64,000 nt of DNA from an uncultured Gammaproteobacteria bacterium (lineage in GTDB: Bacteria > Pseudomonadota > Gammaproteobacteria > PS1 > Pseudothioglobaceae). Within the stretch, counting starts at the first letter, position 1. Each line of letters starts with the position of its first letter. Location of the stretch: NCBI GenBank assembly GCA_902512305.1, contig CABXIU010000001.1, forward strand, positions 146,509 to 210,508, given 5' to 3'. Positions 37,321 to 46,130 of this stretch are shown piece after piece. The position numbers and the translations under genes are program-made. The notes below the pieces were generated by a model that was given only the letters and a program-made list of their open reading frames with translations, was not told the DNA's origin and did no database searches.

Positions 37321-37841
37321 TCTTGGAGCTGATTGAGATCATCTAAAACCATCTGAGAGTGAGTACTTGGTTTTACCGACAGATATATCTTAGCAATTTT
37401 TCCTTCTGGATCAATAACAAAGGTATTTCGTTTTGCAGTTTTAAAGCTAAGAAAGTTATTGAGTGAGTCATAAGATTTTGCGACTTTACCACCTTCATCA
37501 GACAAAAGTGCGAATGGCAGGTTATGTTTTTCAGCAAATCGCTTATGAGATTCAACACTATCTAGGCTTACTCCAAAAACTGTTGATTTATTCGCAATAA
37601 TTCTTTTTATAGCATCTCTAAAATCACAAGCTTGAGTCGTGCAGCCTGGTGTGTCATTCTTGGGATAAAAATATAAAATGACCCACCCTCCCTTATAGTC
37701 ATTTAATTCATGAGAGATGTTGTTCTGATCACTGAGTATAAAATTTGGTGCCTCACTACCCACCTTTAAGGATGCATGAACTGTCAATGAGAGACATAGA
37801 AAAAGTAATGAAACAAATAATTGTTTAGTAAATCGTTGCAC
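37317..37841 (-). CDS. Exported peroxiredoxin (Bcp/PrxQ type)
   Basis: This 174-residue thiol peroxidase starts with a signal peptide (MQRFTKQLFVSLLFLCLSLT, cleavage near VHA-S) from a GTG at 37841. The Bcp/PrxQ motif FYPKNDTPGCTTQACDFRDA contains the peroxidatic cysteine and a resolving cysteine five residues later. Most Bcp proteins are cytosolic, so a periplasmic form implies removal of external peroxides and a periplasmic reductant. Confidence 0.88.
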   Translation of the reverse strand: MQRFTKQLFVSLLFLCLSLTVHASLKVGSEAPNFILSDQNNISHELNDYKGGWVILYFYPKNDTPGCTTQACDFRDAIKRIIANKSTVFGVSLDSVESHKRFAEKHNLPFALLSDEGGKVAKSYDSLNNFLSFKTAKRNTFVIDPEGKIAKIYLSVKPSTHSQMVLDDLNQLQD

Positions 37842-37867
37842 TTTAAAAAAAATCTATAACTGACTGA

Positions 37868-38032
37868 TTAGGTTTTTAAATATGAGTCTCTACTTATTAT
37901 ATCTTGATTACTTCTCTTTGCAGATAAGTACCAATTTATAGCTCTTATAAGTTGTTTTTCGTTAATATTATTTCTTCTACAATATGAAATTGTTGATTTA
38001 TTTAACGAATTTTTAGTCATTGATTTTTGCAT
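37868..38032 (-). CDS. Possible small basic protein
   Basis: An ATG at 38032 opens a 54-residue basic frame (MQKSMTKNSLNKSTISYC, then NNINEKQLIRAINWYLSAKR) with one plausible helix. There is no ribosome site, no recognised domain, and the ATG follows an A-run. It may be a chance frame in an otherwise gene-free region. Confidence 0.25.
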   Translation of the reverse strand: MQKSMTKNSLNKSTISYCRRNNINEKQLIRAINWYLSAKRSNQDIISRDSYLKT

Positions 38033-38048
38033 TTTTTTTTGTTTTAAA

Positions 38049-38087
38049 ACTTTAGTTGACTGGTAGGAGTCACCAGCCAACTAAAGT
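38049..38087. repeat. Strong hairpin with AGGAGTC loop
   Basis: ACTTTAGTTGACTGGT (38049-38064) pairs with ACCAGCCAACTAAAGT (38072-38087): 16 pairs including one G-T. The 7-base loop is AGGAGTC. No T-run follows on either strand, so it is not a standard terminator. It may be part of a small RNA or a protein-binding site. Confidence 0.7.
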
Positions 38088-38170
38088 GGTTACCTCATGT
38101 GCCAAACGGAGAGAGAATGGCTTAGGTATCTAGAGATTCTTACAAATCACACATGTAGAAAAATCTAATT

Positions 38171-38306
38171 ATTGTTTTTAGCTATTAGAGACATACAAAT
38201 GCTTATGTATAATCTATTCAGATGTATCGATTATTAGACGTTTGTTTAAACGGCAACTCAAAGGGGTAGTAGTTACCGGACAAGTCTCTAATAAACTAAA
38301 AACAAT
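38171..38306 (+). ncRNA. Candidate structured RNA leader (unclassified)
   Basis: ATTGTTTTTAGCTATTAGAGAC (38171-38192) pairs with 38284-38306 (GTCTCTAATA, then CTAAAAACAAT) in two helices of 10 and 11 bp around a small internal loop. Enclosed are possible hairpins ATACA/TGTAT (38193-38210), CGTTT/AAACG with a GTTT loop (38239-38252), and one with stem arms GGCAACT and AGTTACC (38252-38277). The branched shape resembles a structured cis-regulatory or small RNA. It ends 136 bases before the response-regulator ATG. Strand and function are inferred, and no known family was recognised. Confidence 0.4.
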
Positions 38307-38442
38307 AGGTCCATAATAGGCCTCAAATTTCAAAGTTAAATGTTTTCTATATGGAGTTTTAATGAAGACTTAATGAAGATTCTTTCTTTTATTAAATTTT
38401 GATTTACAATGTCAATCGTCGTTAACAAAATAATATACAAAA

Positions 38443-39111
38443 ATGCAAACAATCTTAATAGTAGAAGACGATAAAACTATTGCAGAAAGTATATGCTTTA
38501 TTCTCGAAAAAGATTCTTTTAATTGCAAGTGGTTCGATAATGGAGAAAGCGCTCTCAATTACCATAAGGATAATGAAGTTGATCTAATGCTTTTAGATGT
38601 TGGTTTGCCAGACATGAGCGGCTTTGATTTATTGAGGAAGGTTCGAGAAAAATCTAATATTCCTGTCATTATTATTTCTGCAAGGGACGATGAATCTGAT
38701 CAAGTGCTCGGTTTAGAGGGCTTGGGCGCAAACGCTTATGTTACTAAACCCTTAAGCCCTAGACTAGTAGTTGCCCATGTTCGCGCTCAGCTTAGATCGG
38801 TTAAGCCAGAAGCTAAAAGTGGTGACTCAAAATTCAGTATCAATCATGCTATGCAGCGAGTTGTATTTATGAATAAAGAACTCACATTAACTCCTGCTGA
38901 ATTTAAAATTCTCTCGCATCTTATCAAAAATCCAAACAGAGCTCATTCACGGGAGTATTTAATGAGTATTGTTTGGGATAGTAATCGTGGTTCAGACATT
39001 AAAACAATTAACACTCATATCAAATCAATTCGAAAACGCCTTCATGAGTTAGACGAAGATAATGAATATATAGAAACTCATAGAGGTATTGGGTACAGTC
39101 TGATTGAATGA
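38443..39111 (+). CDS. OmpR-family response regulator (CreB-like)
   Basis: This 222-residue regulator has a receiver domain with D52 as phosphoacceptor (LMLLDVGLPDMSGFDLL) and the switch lysine in VTKPLSPRLV. A C-terminal OmpR/PhoB winged helix (LTLTPAEFKILSHLIKNPNR, then IKTINTHIKSIRKRL) follows. The receiver resembles CreB. Its TGA overlaps the kinase ATG by three bases of shared sequence, so the pair is coupled. It probably autoregulates the operon from the structured region upstream. Confidence 0.92.
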   Translation: MQTILIVEDDKTIAESICFILEKDSFNCKWFDNGESALNYHKDNEVDLMLLDVGLPDMSGFDLLRKVREKSNIPVIIISARDDESDQVLGLEGLGANAYVTKPLSPRLVVAHVRAQLRSVKPEAKSGDSKFSINHAMQRVVFMNKELTLTPAEFKILSHLIKNPNRAHSREYLMSIVWDSNRGSDIKTINTHIKSIRKRLHELDEDNEYIETHRGIGYSLIE

Positions 39112-40568
39112 AGCGCTTTAAGCTTAATATTGGCACAAAACTATTTCTTCTTTACTTTATTGTGAGTTCAAGCCTTCTGTGGCTTTTTGCTCAAAGAACA
39201 TCCTTTGAGTCTGCAAAATCAGTAATGGTTGAAGTCTCTAGTTTAATGAGCAGAGTCGCTTCTCAAAATAACAAAGATGGTGAAATCGACTTAGAAACAT
39301 TTGAAAGTTTAATCGTCAACTACCTGCGATCCCAAAGAAGCACCATTGATAAAAATAGCCCACAAAAATTAGAAAATCTCGCAATCTATGTTACCAACAA
39401 GGACGGTCTTCTAGTCCTTGACTCTAGAGGACTGACCCTTGGCACAGATATGCGCTTGAATAATGAGGTTGAGTCTGCCCTTAGTGGCGTCTCTGACACA
39501 ACAAATTTCACCGAAGTGGATTCTACTACAAGTAAAAAATCAAGGGGCCCTATAGTGGAGTATTTCTTAAAGCCTAGATATCTAAACGCTTCCAATCCAA
39601 TTTATGGAGACAATGGTGAAATATTAGGAGCGGTTGTTGTTGTTGCTCCATTGATTGATTTGTGGGACGGGAATTATTTTTATAGGTTTGTCTTTTATAT
39701 TTTTGTGCTTTCTCTATTGTTTGGCTTTCTTGGAAGTTATCGGATATCAAGAAACATTAAAAGATTGCAAAAATATATTTCAAACCTGTTTAGTGGTGAT
39801 GAAGTATTGATGCCCGATCTTAACAATCAATTTAACGAACTTGCAAAAACCATTAAAGAAGCTAGAGCCGATGTTGAACTCAAGGATGATGTCGAGCAGT
39901 ATATTGATACTCTTGCACATGAATTAAGGACTCCAATTACTGGGATTCAACTAACCGCTGAAAATCTCTTAAGTCCAATGAGTGATAATCAACGCAAACG
40001 ATTTGTTGAAAATATTCTTGAATCGAACAAGCATATGGAACTATTAGTCAATAGACTATTAGAATTATCAAGAATTGAAAGGCGAGAAAACCTTAAAGAT
40101 ATTGAAACATTAAATATATTAGAAGTTATTAATAAAGTATTAGATGCCCCTAGTCGAGCAAAAACTATTCTTGAGAAAGACATTAAGATTGATCTTCAAA
40201 TTCTTTCAAGTATCTCTCTCAAAGCTGAAAAAATTCTTTTAGAGCAAGCAATAGGAAATGTTCTAAACAATGCGCTAGACTTTAGCCCTACCTCTGGAAC
40301 AATTTCAATAAAAGCATCTCAGTCCAATGCTGCTATCTCTTTAATCATCTTGGATGATGGTCCAGGAATACCGCCTCAAGTTCTCAATAAGCTATTCACA
40401 AGATTCTTTTCTGTTGCGAGACCTGATACTGGCAATAGAGGTAACGGCCTGGGGCTAAGATTTGTTAGAAAAATAATGAAACTTCATGGTGGTGAAATCA
40501 TTCTTCAAAACCGCTTTATACAACAAGGCGCAGAGGCTAAACTTAGATTTCCAATAAATCTCAAATAA
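39108..40568 (+). CDS. Sensor histidine kinase (CreC-like)
   Basis: This 486-residue inner-membrane kinase has two transmembrane helices (about 11-28 and 192-210) enclosing a periplasmic CreC/PhoQ-like sensor domain (about 30-190). An HAMP-like linker follows, then HisKA with H271 (LAHELRTPITGIQ) and an HATPase domain (N box GNVLNNALDFSP, G boxes DDGPGIP and GNGLGLRFV). The overall order resembles CreC, but the signal is unknown and target genes cannot be read from the context. Confidence 0.92.
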   Translation: MKRFKLNIGTKLFLLYFIVSSSLLWLFAQRTSFESAKSVMVEVSSLMSRVASQNNKDGEIDLETFESLIVNYLRSQRSTIDKNSPQKLENLAIYVTNKDGLLVLDSRGLTLGTDMRLNNEVESALSGVSDTTNFTEVDSTTSKKSRGPIVEYFLKPRYLNASNPIYGDNGEILGAVVVVAPLIDLWDGNYFYRFVFYIFVLSLLFGFLGSYRISRNIKRLQKYISNLFSGDEVLMPDLNNQFNELAKTIKEARADVELKDDVEQYIDTLAHELRTPITGIQLTAENLLSPMSDNQRKRFVENILESNKHMELLVNRLLELSRIERRENLKDIETLNILEVINKVLDAPSRAKTILEKDIKIDLQILSSISLKAEKILLEQAIGNVLNNALDFSPTSGTISIKASQSNAAISLIILDDGPGIPPQVLNKLFTRFFSVARPDTGNRGNGLGLRFVRKIMKLHGGEIILQNRFIQQGAEAKLRFPINLK

Positions 40569-40631
40569 CTAAAATTAATCAAACTATTAAATCAAAAAAA
40601 AATAACCCGAAAAAATAGTATTTTCAAGTTC

Positions 40632-40659
40632 TAGACAAAAGATTTTAATATGGTATTAT
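40632..40659 (+). promoter_or_regulatory. Candidate sigma-70 promoter for etfBA
   Basis: TAGACA (40632-40637) and TATTAT (40654-40659) are separated by 16 bases and lie 33 bases before the etfB ATG. The match to consensus is fair, and spacing and location fit. Confidence 0.4.
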
Positions 40660-40692
40660 TCGCGGGTTTTGTAATGAATTTTATAATCTGAC

Positions 40693-41454
40693 ATGAAAAT
40701 AATTATCCCCGTTAAAAGAGTTCTTGACCCCTACACTCAGGCTAGAGTGAACAAACAAACCCAACAGGTTGATTTAACTAACGCCAAGATGGCAATGAAC
40801 CCGTTTTGTGAAATTGCAGTTGAAGAGGCCTTAACTATTAAGGAAAGTGGCTCAGCCTCCGAAACCATAGCAGTGAGTATTGGCACAGATAAAACTGTAG
40901 ATACGCTCAGAACTGCTTTGGCTATGGGTGTTGATCGAGCTATATTTATTAAAACTGATTCAGAGTTGGATCTTCAGCCCCTTCACGTTGCTAAAATTTT
41001 AGCTAATATAATCAAGCGTGAGGAAGCAGAGCTCGTCATTATGGGTAAACAAGCGGTTGACAATGATAACAATCAAACTGGACAAATGTTGTCAGGTTTG
41101 ATTGATTATTCGCTTGGAACTTTTATTTCAAAATTTGACTTAAGTGCTGACGGAACTAGTGTTGAAGTTTGTCGTGAAATTGACTCAGGTATTGAAACCA
41201 GGCAACTCGGCCTACCAGCAATTGTTACTGTTGATCTCAGACTGAATGAGCCAAGGTATGCTTCTCTGCCAAATATTATGAAAGCGAGATCCAAACCTAT
41301 GGAGACAATTGAATTGTCAAGTCTTGGAATTGATACATCACCTCGAATCAAAATAGTTAGTGTTGAAGAGTCAGGCACTAAAGACAGAGCTTCTAAGCAG
41401 ATCAGTTCTGCTGAGGAGTTATTTTCTGAATTAAATCAAATGGGAGTTCTTTAA
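40693..41454 (+). CDS. etfB: Electron transfer flavoprotein beta subunit
   Basis: EtfB with EtfA carries electrons from dehydrogenases to ETF-quinone oxidoreductase. The 253-residue sequence starts KIIIPVKRVLDPYTQARVN and has VIMGKQAVDNDNNQTGQML (AMP/flavin-binding region) and the recognition-loop region LGLPAIVTVDLRLNEPRYAS. The TAA overlaps the etfA ATG by one base. Confidence 0.96.
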   Translation: MKIIIPVKRVLDPYTQARVNKQTQQVDLTNAKMAMNPFCEIAVEEALTIKESGSASETIAVSIGTDKTVDTLRTALAMGVDRAIFIKTDSELDLQPLHVAKILANIIKREEAELVIMGKQAVDNDNNQTGQMLSGLIDYSLGTFISKFDLSADGTSVEVCREIDSGIETRQLGLPAIVTVDLRLNEPRYASLPNIMKARSKPMETIELSSLGIDTSPRIKIVSVEESGTKDRASKQISSAEELFSELNQMGVL

Positions 41455-42380
41455 TGTCAGCACTCATATTAATCGAGCTTAATGGCTCAGAAGTCAGCGC
41501 AAACTCTAGAGCGGCGATAACAGCTGCGTCTCAACTTTCGGATAGTGTCGATGCGCTTGTTCTTACAAATGACGCTTCAAACTCCTCTTCAGTTGCAGCA
41601 CTGAGCGGAATCAATACAGTAAAAATGATTGTTGATGATTCTCTCGAAAATTCAAGTGTTGAAGTGGCAAGTAAGCTGATTGCTGATGTTATGGGTGATT
41701 ACAAGTATTTAATCTCCGGTTCTTCAACTTTCAGTAAAAATATTTTACCGCGAGTTGGCGCCCTTTTAGATGTTCAACCTATCTCAGATGTCTGTGAAAT
41801 TAAATCAAACAATACATTCGTTCGTCCCCTTTATGCTGGCAATGTAATGGCCACGGTTGAGACTTCTGATGAAACCATTGTAATGACAGTTAGGTCTACA
41901 GCCTTTGAGCACTCTGGAGATGATGGATCAGCATCGGTAGAATCGCTTTCAGCATCGATGTCAGAGTCAAACTCATCCTTCGTATCTCTTCAAGAATCAG
42001 AATCTGAGCGCCCTGAACTGACAACTGCAGATCGCATTGTATCTGGCGGTAGAGGTCTTGGCTCAAAAGAAAATTTTGCTTTAATTGAGCAATTAGCAGA
42101 CAAATTAGATGCCGCTGTTGGCGCCTCTAGAGCCGCTGTAGATGCTGGATTTATCTCGAATGATTACCAGGTTGGTCAAACGGGTAAAGTAGTTGCTCCA
42201 AAACTTTATCTTGCTGTTGGTATATCAGGTGCAATCCAACACCTTGCCGGAATGAAAGACTCACAAGTCATTGTGGTTATCAATAATGATCCAGATGCGC
42301 CAATGTCAAGAATGGCGGATTTAGTTTGGCAGGTAGATTTATTTGATGCTCTTAATGAATTGAACGCTTATCAGGTATAA
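41454..42380 (+). CDS. etfA: Electron transfer flavoprotein alpha subunit
   Basis: EtfA holds the FAD of the ETF heterodimer. The 308-residue protein has the C-terminal FAD-binding domain with [52 protein letters not shown] and [20 protein letters not shown]. It follows etfB directly and precedes ETF-QO by 11 bases. Confidence 0.97.
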   Translation: MSALILIELNGSEVSANSRAAITAASQLSDSVDALVLTNDASNSSSVAALSGINTVKMIVDDSLENSSVEVASKLIADVMGDYKYLISGSSTFSKNILPRVGALLDVQPISDVCEIKSNNTFVRPLYAGNVMATVETSDETIVMTVRSTAFEHSGDDGSASVESLSASMSESNSSFVSLQESESERPELTTADRIVSGGRGLGSKENFALIEQLADKLDAAVGASRAAVDAGFISNDYQVGQTGKVVAPKLYLAVGISGAIQHLAGMKDSQVIVVINNDPDAPMSRMADLVWQVDLFDALNELNAYQV

Positions 42381-42391
42381 AATACTACTTC

Positions 42392-44011
42392 ATGGAAAGG
42401 GAGTCGATTGAATATGACGTAGTAATAGTTGGTGGCGGTCCAGCTGGACTTGCCTCTGCCTGTAAGCTTAAACAGATCAATCCAAATCTTTCTGTCTGCC
42501 TACTAGAAAAAGGCTCTGAAATAGGCTCTCATATACTATCTGGAGCTGTTTTTGAACCAAAAACTCTCTTCGACTTATTCCCTGAAGATGCCAAAGATTG
42601 CCCTACCCTTAAAACTCCCGTCGCAAAAGATGACCTTTTCTGGCTAACTGGAGAAAACAAAAGCATCAAGGTGCCCTCTTTGTTAATGCCAAAGAGTCTT
42701 CATAACAAAGGTAACTATATCATTTCATTAGGTGAGCTTTGTCAATGGATTTCAGAGAAGGCGATGGAACTCGGTGTAGATATATTTCCAGGATTCCCTG
42801 CTCAAAGCTATCTTAAAGATGAAAGTGGCAGGGTAATTGGAATTTCAACGGGCGATATGGGAATCGACAAAGAAGGTAATCAAAAAGGAACATACACGCC
42901 TGGAATGGATATCCTTGCCAAGCAAACTATCTTCGCTGAGGGTGCTCGAGGCCATTTAGGAAAGCAGCTCATTAAAGAATTTAATCTTGACGAAGGAAGA
43001 ACCCCACAACACTTTGCTATTGGATTTAAAGAAATTTGGGAAGTTGAAAATGATAAACATAGCCCGGGTGATGTCGTTCACACAATGGGCTGGCCACTAA
43101 ATGAAGGAACAACCGGCGGAGGCTTCCTCTACCACTTTGACAATAAAAGAATTGCAGTGGGTTTAATTGTTGACCTTAACTATACCAATCCAAGTCACAA
43201 CCCATTCCAAGAATTTCAACAGTTTAAGAAGCACCCAAAAATTAAACAGTTTTTAGATGCTGGTAAGCGCGTCTCTTATGGCGCTAGAGCGATTACCAAA
43301 GGCGGAATTAATTCTCTTGTCAAAATGGACTTTAATGGCGGAATGATTATCGGTTGTGATGCAGGAACCCTTAATCCAAGTAAGATTAAAGGGAGTCATT
43401 GCGCACTTCAATCGGGAATTCTTGCAGCTGAATATGTAAGCAAGATACTGACTGAAGAAAATTGTGACTTTGATGATTTATTTAAAGCTAGCACGCTATA
43501 TAAAGAGCTCTATAAATCAAGAAACTTCAGTGCGGCAATGCATAAATTTGGATTTTATTTAGGTGCGGCATACAACTTCATAGAGTCTAACATCTTCAGA
43601 AATACTCTACCAATTACCATTAAAGATGAACAAAAAGATTGTGATTCTTTAAATTTGAATAACCCGCTCTACACTAAAGAGTACCCTACTCCGGATAATG
43701 TTCTTAGCTTTGATATTACCTCATCTTTGTTTCTATCAGGAACCAACCACGAGGAAGATCAGCCTGTGCATTTAAAGCTAACAGATCCATCAATTCCTCT
43801 AACTCGGAACAAAGAGCTATTTGATGAGCCTGCTCAAAGGTATTGCCCTGCTGGAGTTTATGAGATTATCGATAAAGAAGGTGAAGATTATTTTCAAATC
43901 AACGCTCAGAACTGTCTTCATTGCAAAACTTGTGATATAAAAGACCCATCACAAAACATCAATTGGACGCCTCCTGAGGGTGGTGGTGGACCAAACTATG
44001 TTGGAATGTAG
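42392..44011 (+). CDS. Electron transfer flavoprotein-ubiquinone oxidoreductase
   Basis: This membrane-associated enzyme passes ETF electrons to ubiquinone. The 539-residue protein has an N-terminal FAD motif (VVIVGGGPAGLASACKLKQI), the family segment GSEIGSHILSGAVFEPKTL, and a C-terminal 4Fe-4S centre with cysteines in YCPAGVYEI and NCLHCKTCDIKDPSQN. With etfBA it makes a complete ETF route. No acyl-CoA, dimethylglycine or sarcosine dehydrogenase is adjacent, so the donors lie elsewhere. Confidence 0.96.
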   Translation: MERESIEYDVVIVGGGPAGLASACKLKQINPNLSVCLLEKGSEIGSHILSGAVFEPKTLFDLFPEDAKDCPTLKTPVAKDDLFWLTGENKSIKVPSLLMPKSLHNKGNYIISLGELCQWISEKAMELGVDIFPGFPAQSYLKDESGRVIGISTGDMGIDKEGNQKGTYTPGMDILAKQTIFAEGARGHLGKQLIKEFNLDEGRTPQHFAIGFKEIWEVENDKHSPGDVVHTMGWPLNEGTTGGGFLYHFDNKRIAVGLIVDLNYTNPSHNPFQEFQQFKKHPKIKQFLDAGKRVSYGARAITKGGINSLVKMDFNGGMIIGCDAGTLNPSKIKGSHCALQSGILAAEYVSKILTEENCDFDDLFKASTLYKELYKSRNFSAAMHKFGFYLGAAYNFIESNIFRNTLPITIKDEQKDCDSLNLNNPLYTKEYPTPDNVLSFDITSSLFLSGTNHEEDQPVHLKLTDPSIPLTRNKELFDEPAQRYCPAGVYEIIDKEGEDYFQINAQNCLHCKTCDIKDPSQNINWTPPEGGGGPNYVGM

Positions 44012-44013
44012 AT

Positions 44014-44979
44014 TTATCTACACTGATTTGCGGTAACAACCACTGTATTCACTATTTCATCAGCACTACAACCTCTTGACAAGTCATTAACAGGCTTAGA
44101 TAAGCCCTGAAGAATAGGGCCAATTGCTTTTGCTCCAGAGAAGCGCTGAACTAGCTTGTAACCGATATTACCTGCATCTAGGTTAGGGAAAACAAAGACA
44201 TTGGCTGGGGGGTTGAAAGAGGACTCAGAGTCTTTAATCTTTAACACGTCAGGATCTAGTGCGGCATCCAACTGAACGTTGCCAATAATACTGACACCTG
44301 GAAGCCTAGATTTAACTATTTCAGTTGCCACTCTTACTTTTTCAACTTCAGCGTGTTCAGCGCTTTGATTGGTAGAAAACGAGAGCATAGCAAGCATTGG
44401 ACTTTCCGTAAGAAATGACTGAGCCGCTTCATAAGCACTCATTGCAATCTCAGCTAGCTCTTCAGAATTTGGATTGATGTTCATTGCACAATCAGTAAAG
44501 ATTAAGTTTTCACCATATTTTTTATGATTTTCATCGAAAACCATTAAAAACAAACTTGAAACTAATTTAGAGTTTTCTGCAACTCCAATAATTCTAAGCG
44601 CATTACTAAGAACCTCCTGGCTAGGGGTGATTGCACCAGTAACAACGCCATCAACATCTCCTCTTTGGAGTGCAACCATTGCAAATACACTCGGGCTTGA
44701 TAACATCTCAAGTGCTGATTCAGGAGTAACCCCTTTGTGTTTTCTAAGCTCAAACAATGTTTGAGCATAATCAGCCTTTAAATTTGCGTTATTTGGGTTG
44801 ATTGAGTCAACATCTAAAGATTTGGCTGTATCTTCGTCAAAAAGGACAATTTGAGCTATTTTTTGACTGGAGATCGACTTTGTTGCCTCAATGATTCTCG
44901 GGTCAGTCGATTCGGGTAATAAAATTCTAGGAGATTTACTCTGAGCCTTTCTACTTAACTCATCTAATAACGGCATCAT
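44014..44979 (-). CDS. pta: Phosphate acetyltransferase
   Basis: Pta interconverts acetyl-CoA and acetyl phosphate. The 321-residue catalytic-domain-only form has RILLPESTDPRIIEATKSIS, GDVDGVVTGAITPSQEVL and NVFVFPNLDAGNIGYKLVQR. The long N-terminal regulatory domain of E. coli Pta is absent, as in many short Pta proteins. No ackA is adjacent. A GGAG site lies before the first of two tandem ATGs. Confidence 0.92.
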   Translation of the reverse strand: MMPLLDELSRKAQSKSPRILLPESTDPRIIEATKSISSQKIAQIVLFDEDTAKSLDVDSINPNNANLKADYAQTLFELRKHKGVTPESALEMLSSPSVFAMVALQRGDVDGVVTGAITPSQEVLSNALRIIGVAENSKLVSSLFLMVFDENHKKYGENLIFTDCAMNINPNSEELAEIAMSAYEAAQSFLTESPMLAMLSFSTNQSAEHAEVEKVRVATEIVKSRLPGVSIIGNVQLDAALDPDVLKIKDSESSFNPPANVFVFPNLDAGNIGYKLVQRFSGAKAIGPILQGLSKPVNDLSRGCSADEIVNTVVVTANQCR

Positions 44980-45088
44980 ATAGCTCCATAAAATTGAATA
45001 TAGTTTACCTTAAATTTATTAATTCAAAATAAACTGTTATCTTCGTTGATTAAAGTTTAAATAATATTAAATAGTTTTAATAATTAGT

Positions 45089-45101
45089 ATTTGGTACAAA
45101 T
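45089..45101. promoter_or_regulatory. Short palindrome upstream of GntR-aldolase gene
   Basis: ATTTG-GTA-CAAAT is a 5-bp-arm inverted repeat in the 184-base gap, 62 bases before the ATG of the GntR-aldolase gene. GntR-type regulators often bind such short palindromes with GT/AC in the core. As the gene's own product has a GntR wing, this could be its operator; the arms are short enough to occur by chance. Confidence 0.35.
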
Positions 45102-45163
45102 TGAATTTCTAACACATATATATGAGTATACTTTAAGCTATCTAATTATGATAAATTAAGCTC

Positions 45164-46111
45164 ATGAGTCAAAAGCTTTACCAAAATGTAATAGATCATA
45201 TAAATGATAAAATTGCTAGCGAAGAATATAAAACTGGTGATTTTATACCTTCAGAATCTCAACTTTCAAGACTGCTAAATGTTAGTATTGGAACCGTTAG
45301 AAAGGGAATTGATAAGCTAGAATATAACCATATCCTTAGTCGTCATCATGGCAAAGGAACTTGCGTTAAATCAAATACACCAATCGTCAAAAACGATTTT
45401 CGGAATGAAAGGGTTGACCTAGCTGCCGCATTTAGGTGGGCCGCAAGACTGAATATGCATGAGGCAGTTGCCAATCATTTTAGTTTGGCAATTAATGAGA
45501 GTGGATCACAGTTTCTTTTAAATCCAATTGGAATGCATTTTTCTGAGATTTGTGCGAGTGATTTATTAGTCATTGACGCAAATGATAAAGAGACAATGTC
45601 ACAACCAAATGCGCCTGATCCAACCGCCTGGGCTATTCATAGTGCTCTGCATCGAAACAACCCTCAAGCACGCTGTATTCTTCATGTTCATCCAAAATAC
45701 GCCACCATTCTATCCTCACTAGATGATAAAGAGATGAAACCGATTGATCAAAACACCATGCGCTTCTATGAAAGGGTTTCAATAGACAAAGAATTTAGTG
45801 GTATGGGCCTAGGCAAAGAGGCTGAGCGATTAAGTACGTTATTGGGTGAAAACCCAGTTCTTTTAATGGGTAATCACGGTGTCTTGACTGCTGCTAAGAC
45901 GGTTGCCAGCGCCTTTGATGAATTGTATTATTTTGAGAGATCTTGTCAAACCTTAATTGGAGCTTATCAAACCGGAAAAAAGCTTCATTTAGCGAGTCAC
46001 AAGGTTGCCAAAAAAACTGCCCAGCAATGGCAAGATTATGACGCCTCAACAATACATTTTGATGCGCTCAAGAGAATTTTAGATAAAGAAGAGCCCGATT
46101 ACAAAAACTAA
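45164..46111 (+). CDS. GntR winged-helix / class II aldolase fusion protein
   Basis: Residues 1-70 form a GntR-type DNA-binding domain (KLYQNVIDHINDKIASEEYK, SESQLSRLLNVSIGTVRKGI, then HGKGTCV). Residues about 84-300 form a class II aldolase/adducin domain (VDLAAAFRWAARLNMHEAVA) with zinc ligands H174 and H176 in LHVHPKYA and H238 in GNHGVL. Class II aldolases are normally stand-alone; GntR regulators normally carry FCD, UTRA or aminotransferase effector domains. No start codon occurs at the domain junction, so the protein is made as one chain. It could be an aldolase that regulates its own operon or a regulator that senses an aldolase substrate. The aminotransferase gene follows after 19 bases with a strong ribosome site. 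Confidence 0.88.
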   Translation: MSQKLYQNVIDHINDKIASEEYKTGDFIPSESQLSRLLNVSIGTVRKGIDKLEYNHILSRHHGKGTCVKSNTPIVKNDFRNERVDLAAAFRWAARLNMHEAVANHFSLAINESGSQFLLNPIGMHFSEICASDLLVIDANDKETMSQPNAPDPTAWAIHSALHRNNPQARCILHVHPKYATILSSLDDKEMKPIDQNTMRFYERVSIDKEFSGMGLGKEAERLSTLLGENPVLLMGNHGVLTAAKTVASAFDELYYFERSCQTLIGAYQTGKKLHLASHKVAKKTAQQWQDYDASTIHFDALKRILDKEEPDYKN

Positions 46112-46130
46112 ATAATTTTAAGGAGAAATC

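Larger units (their letters stand above)
38033..38442. other. Structured intergenic region upstream of the two-component operon
   Basis: About 410 bases with no credible gene but several inverted repeats: a 16-bp hairpin at 38049-38087, CATGTG/CACATG at about 38096-38155, and a 22-base imperfect repeat at 38171/38306 enclosing smaller hairpins. The last ~100 bases are AT-rich and likely hold the promoter of the response-regulator gene. Confidence 0.6.

Noticed and set aside
38033..38080. TTG-start extension of the small frame at 37868 to 70 residues
   Set aside because: The extension runs through the strong hairpin at 38049-38087 and starts with TTG without a ribosome site.
38171..38306. 6S RNA or 4.5S RNA as identity of the structured region
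   Set aside because: The expected long rod with central bubble (6S) and the GGAAGCAG-type loop of SRP RNA are not present; the fold is branched.
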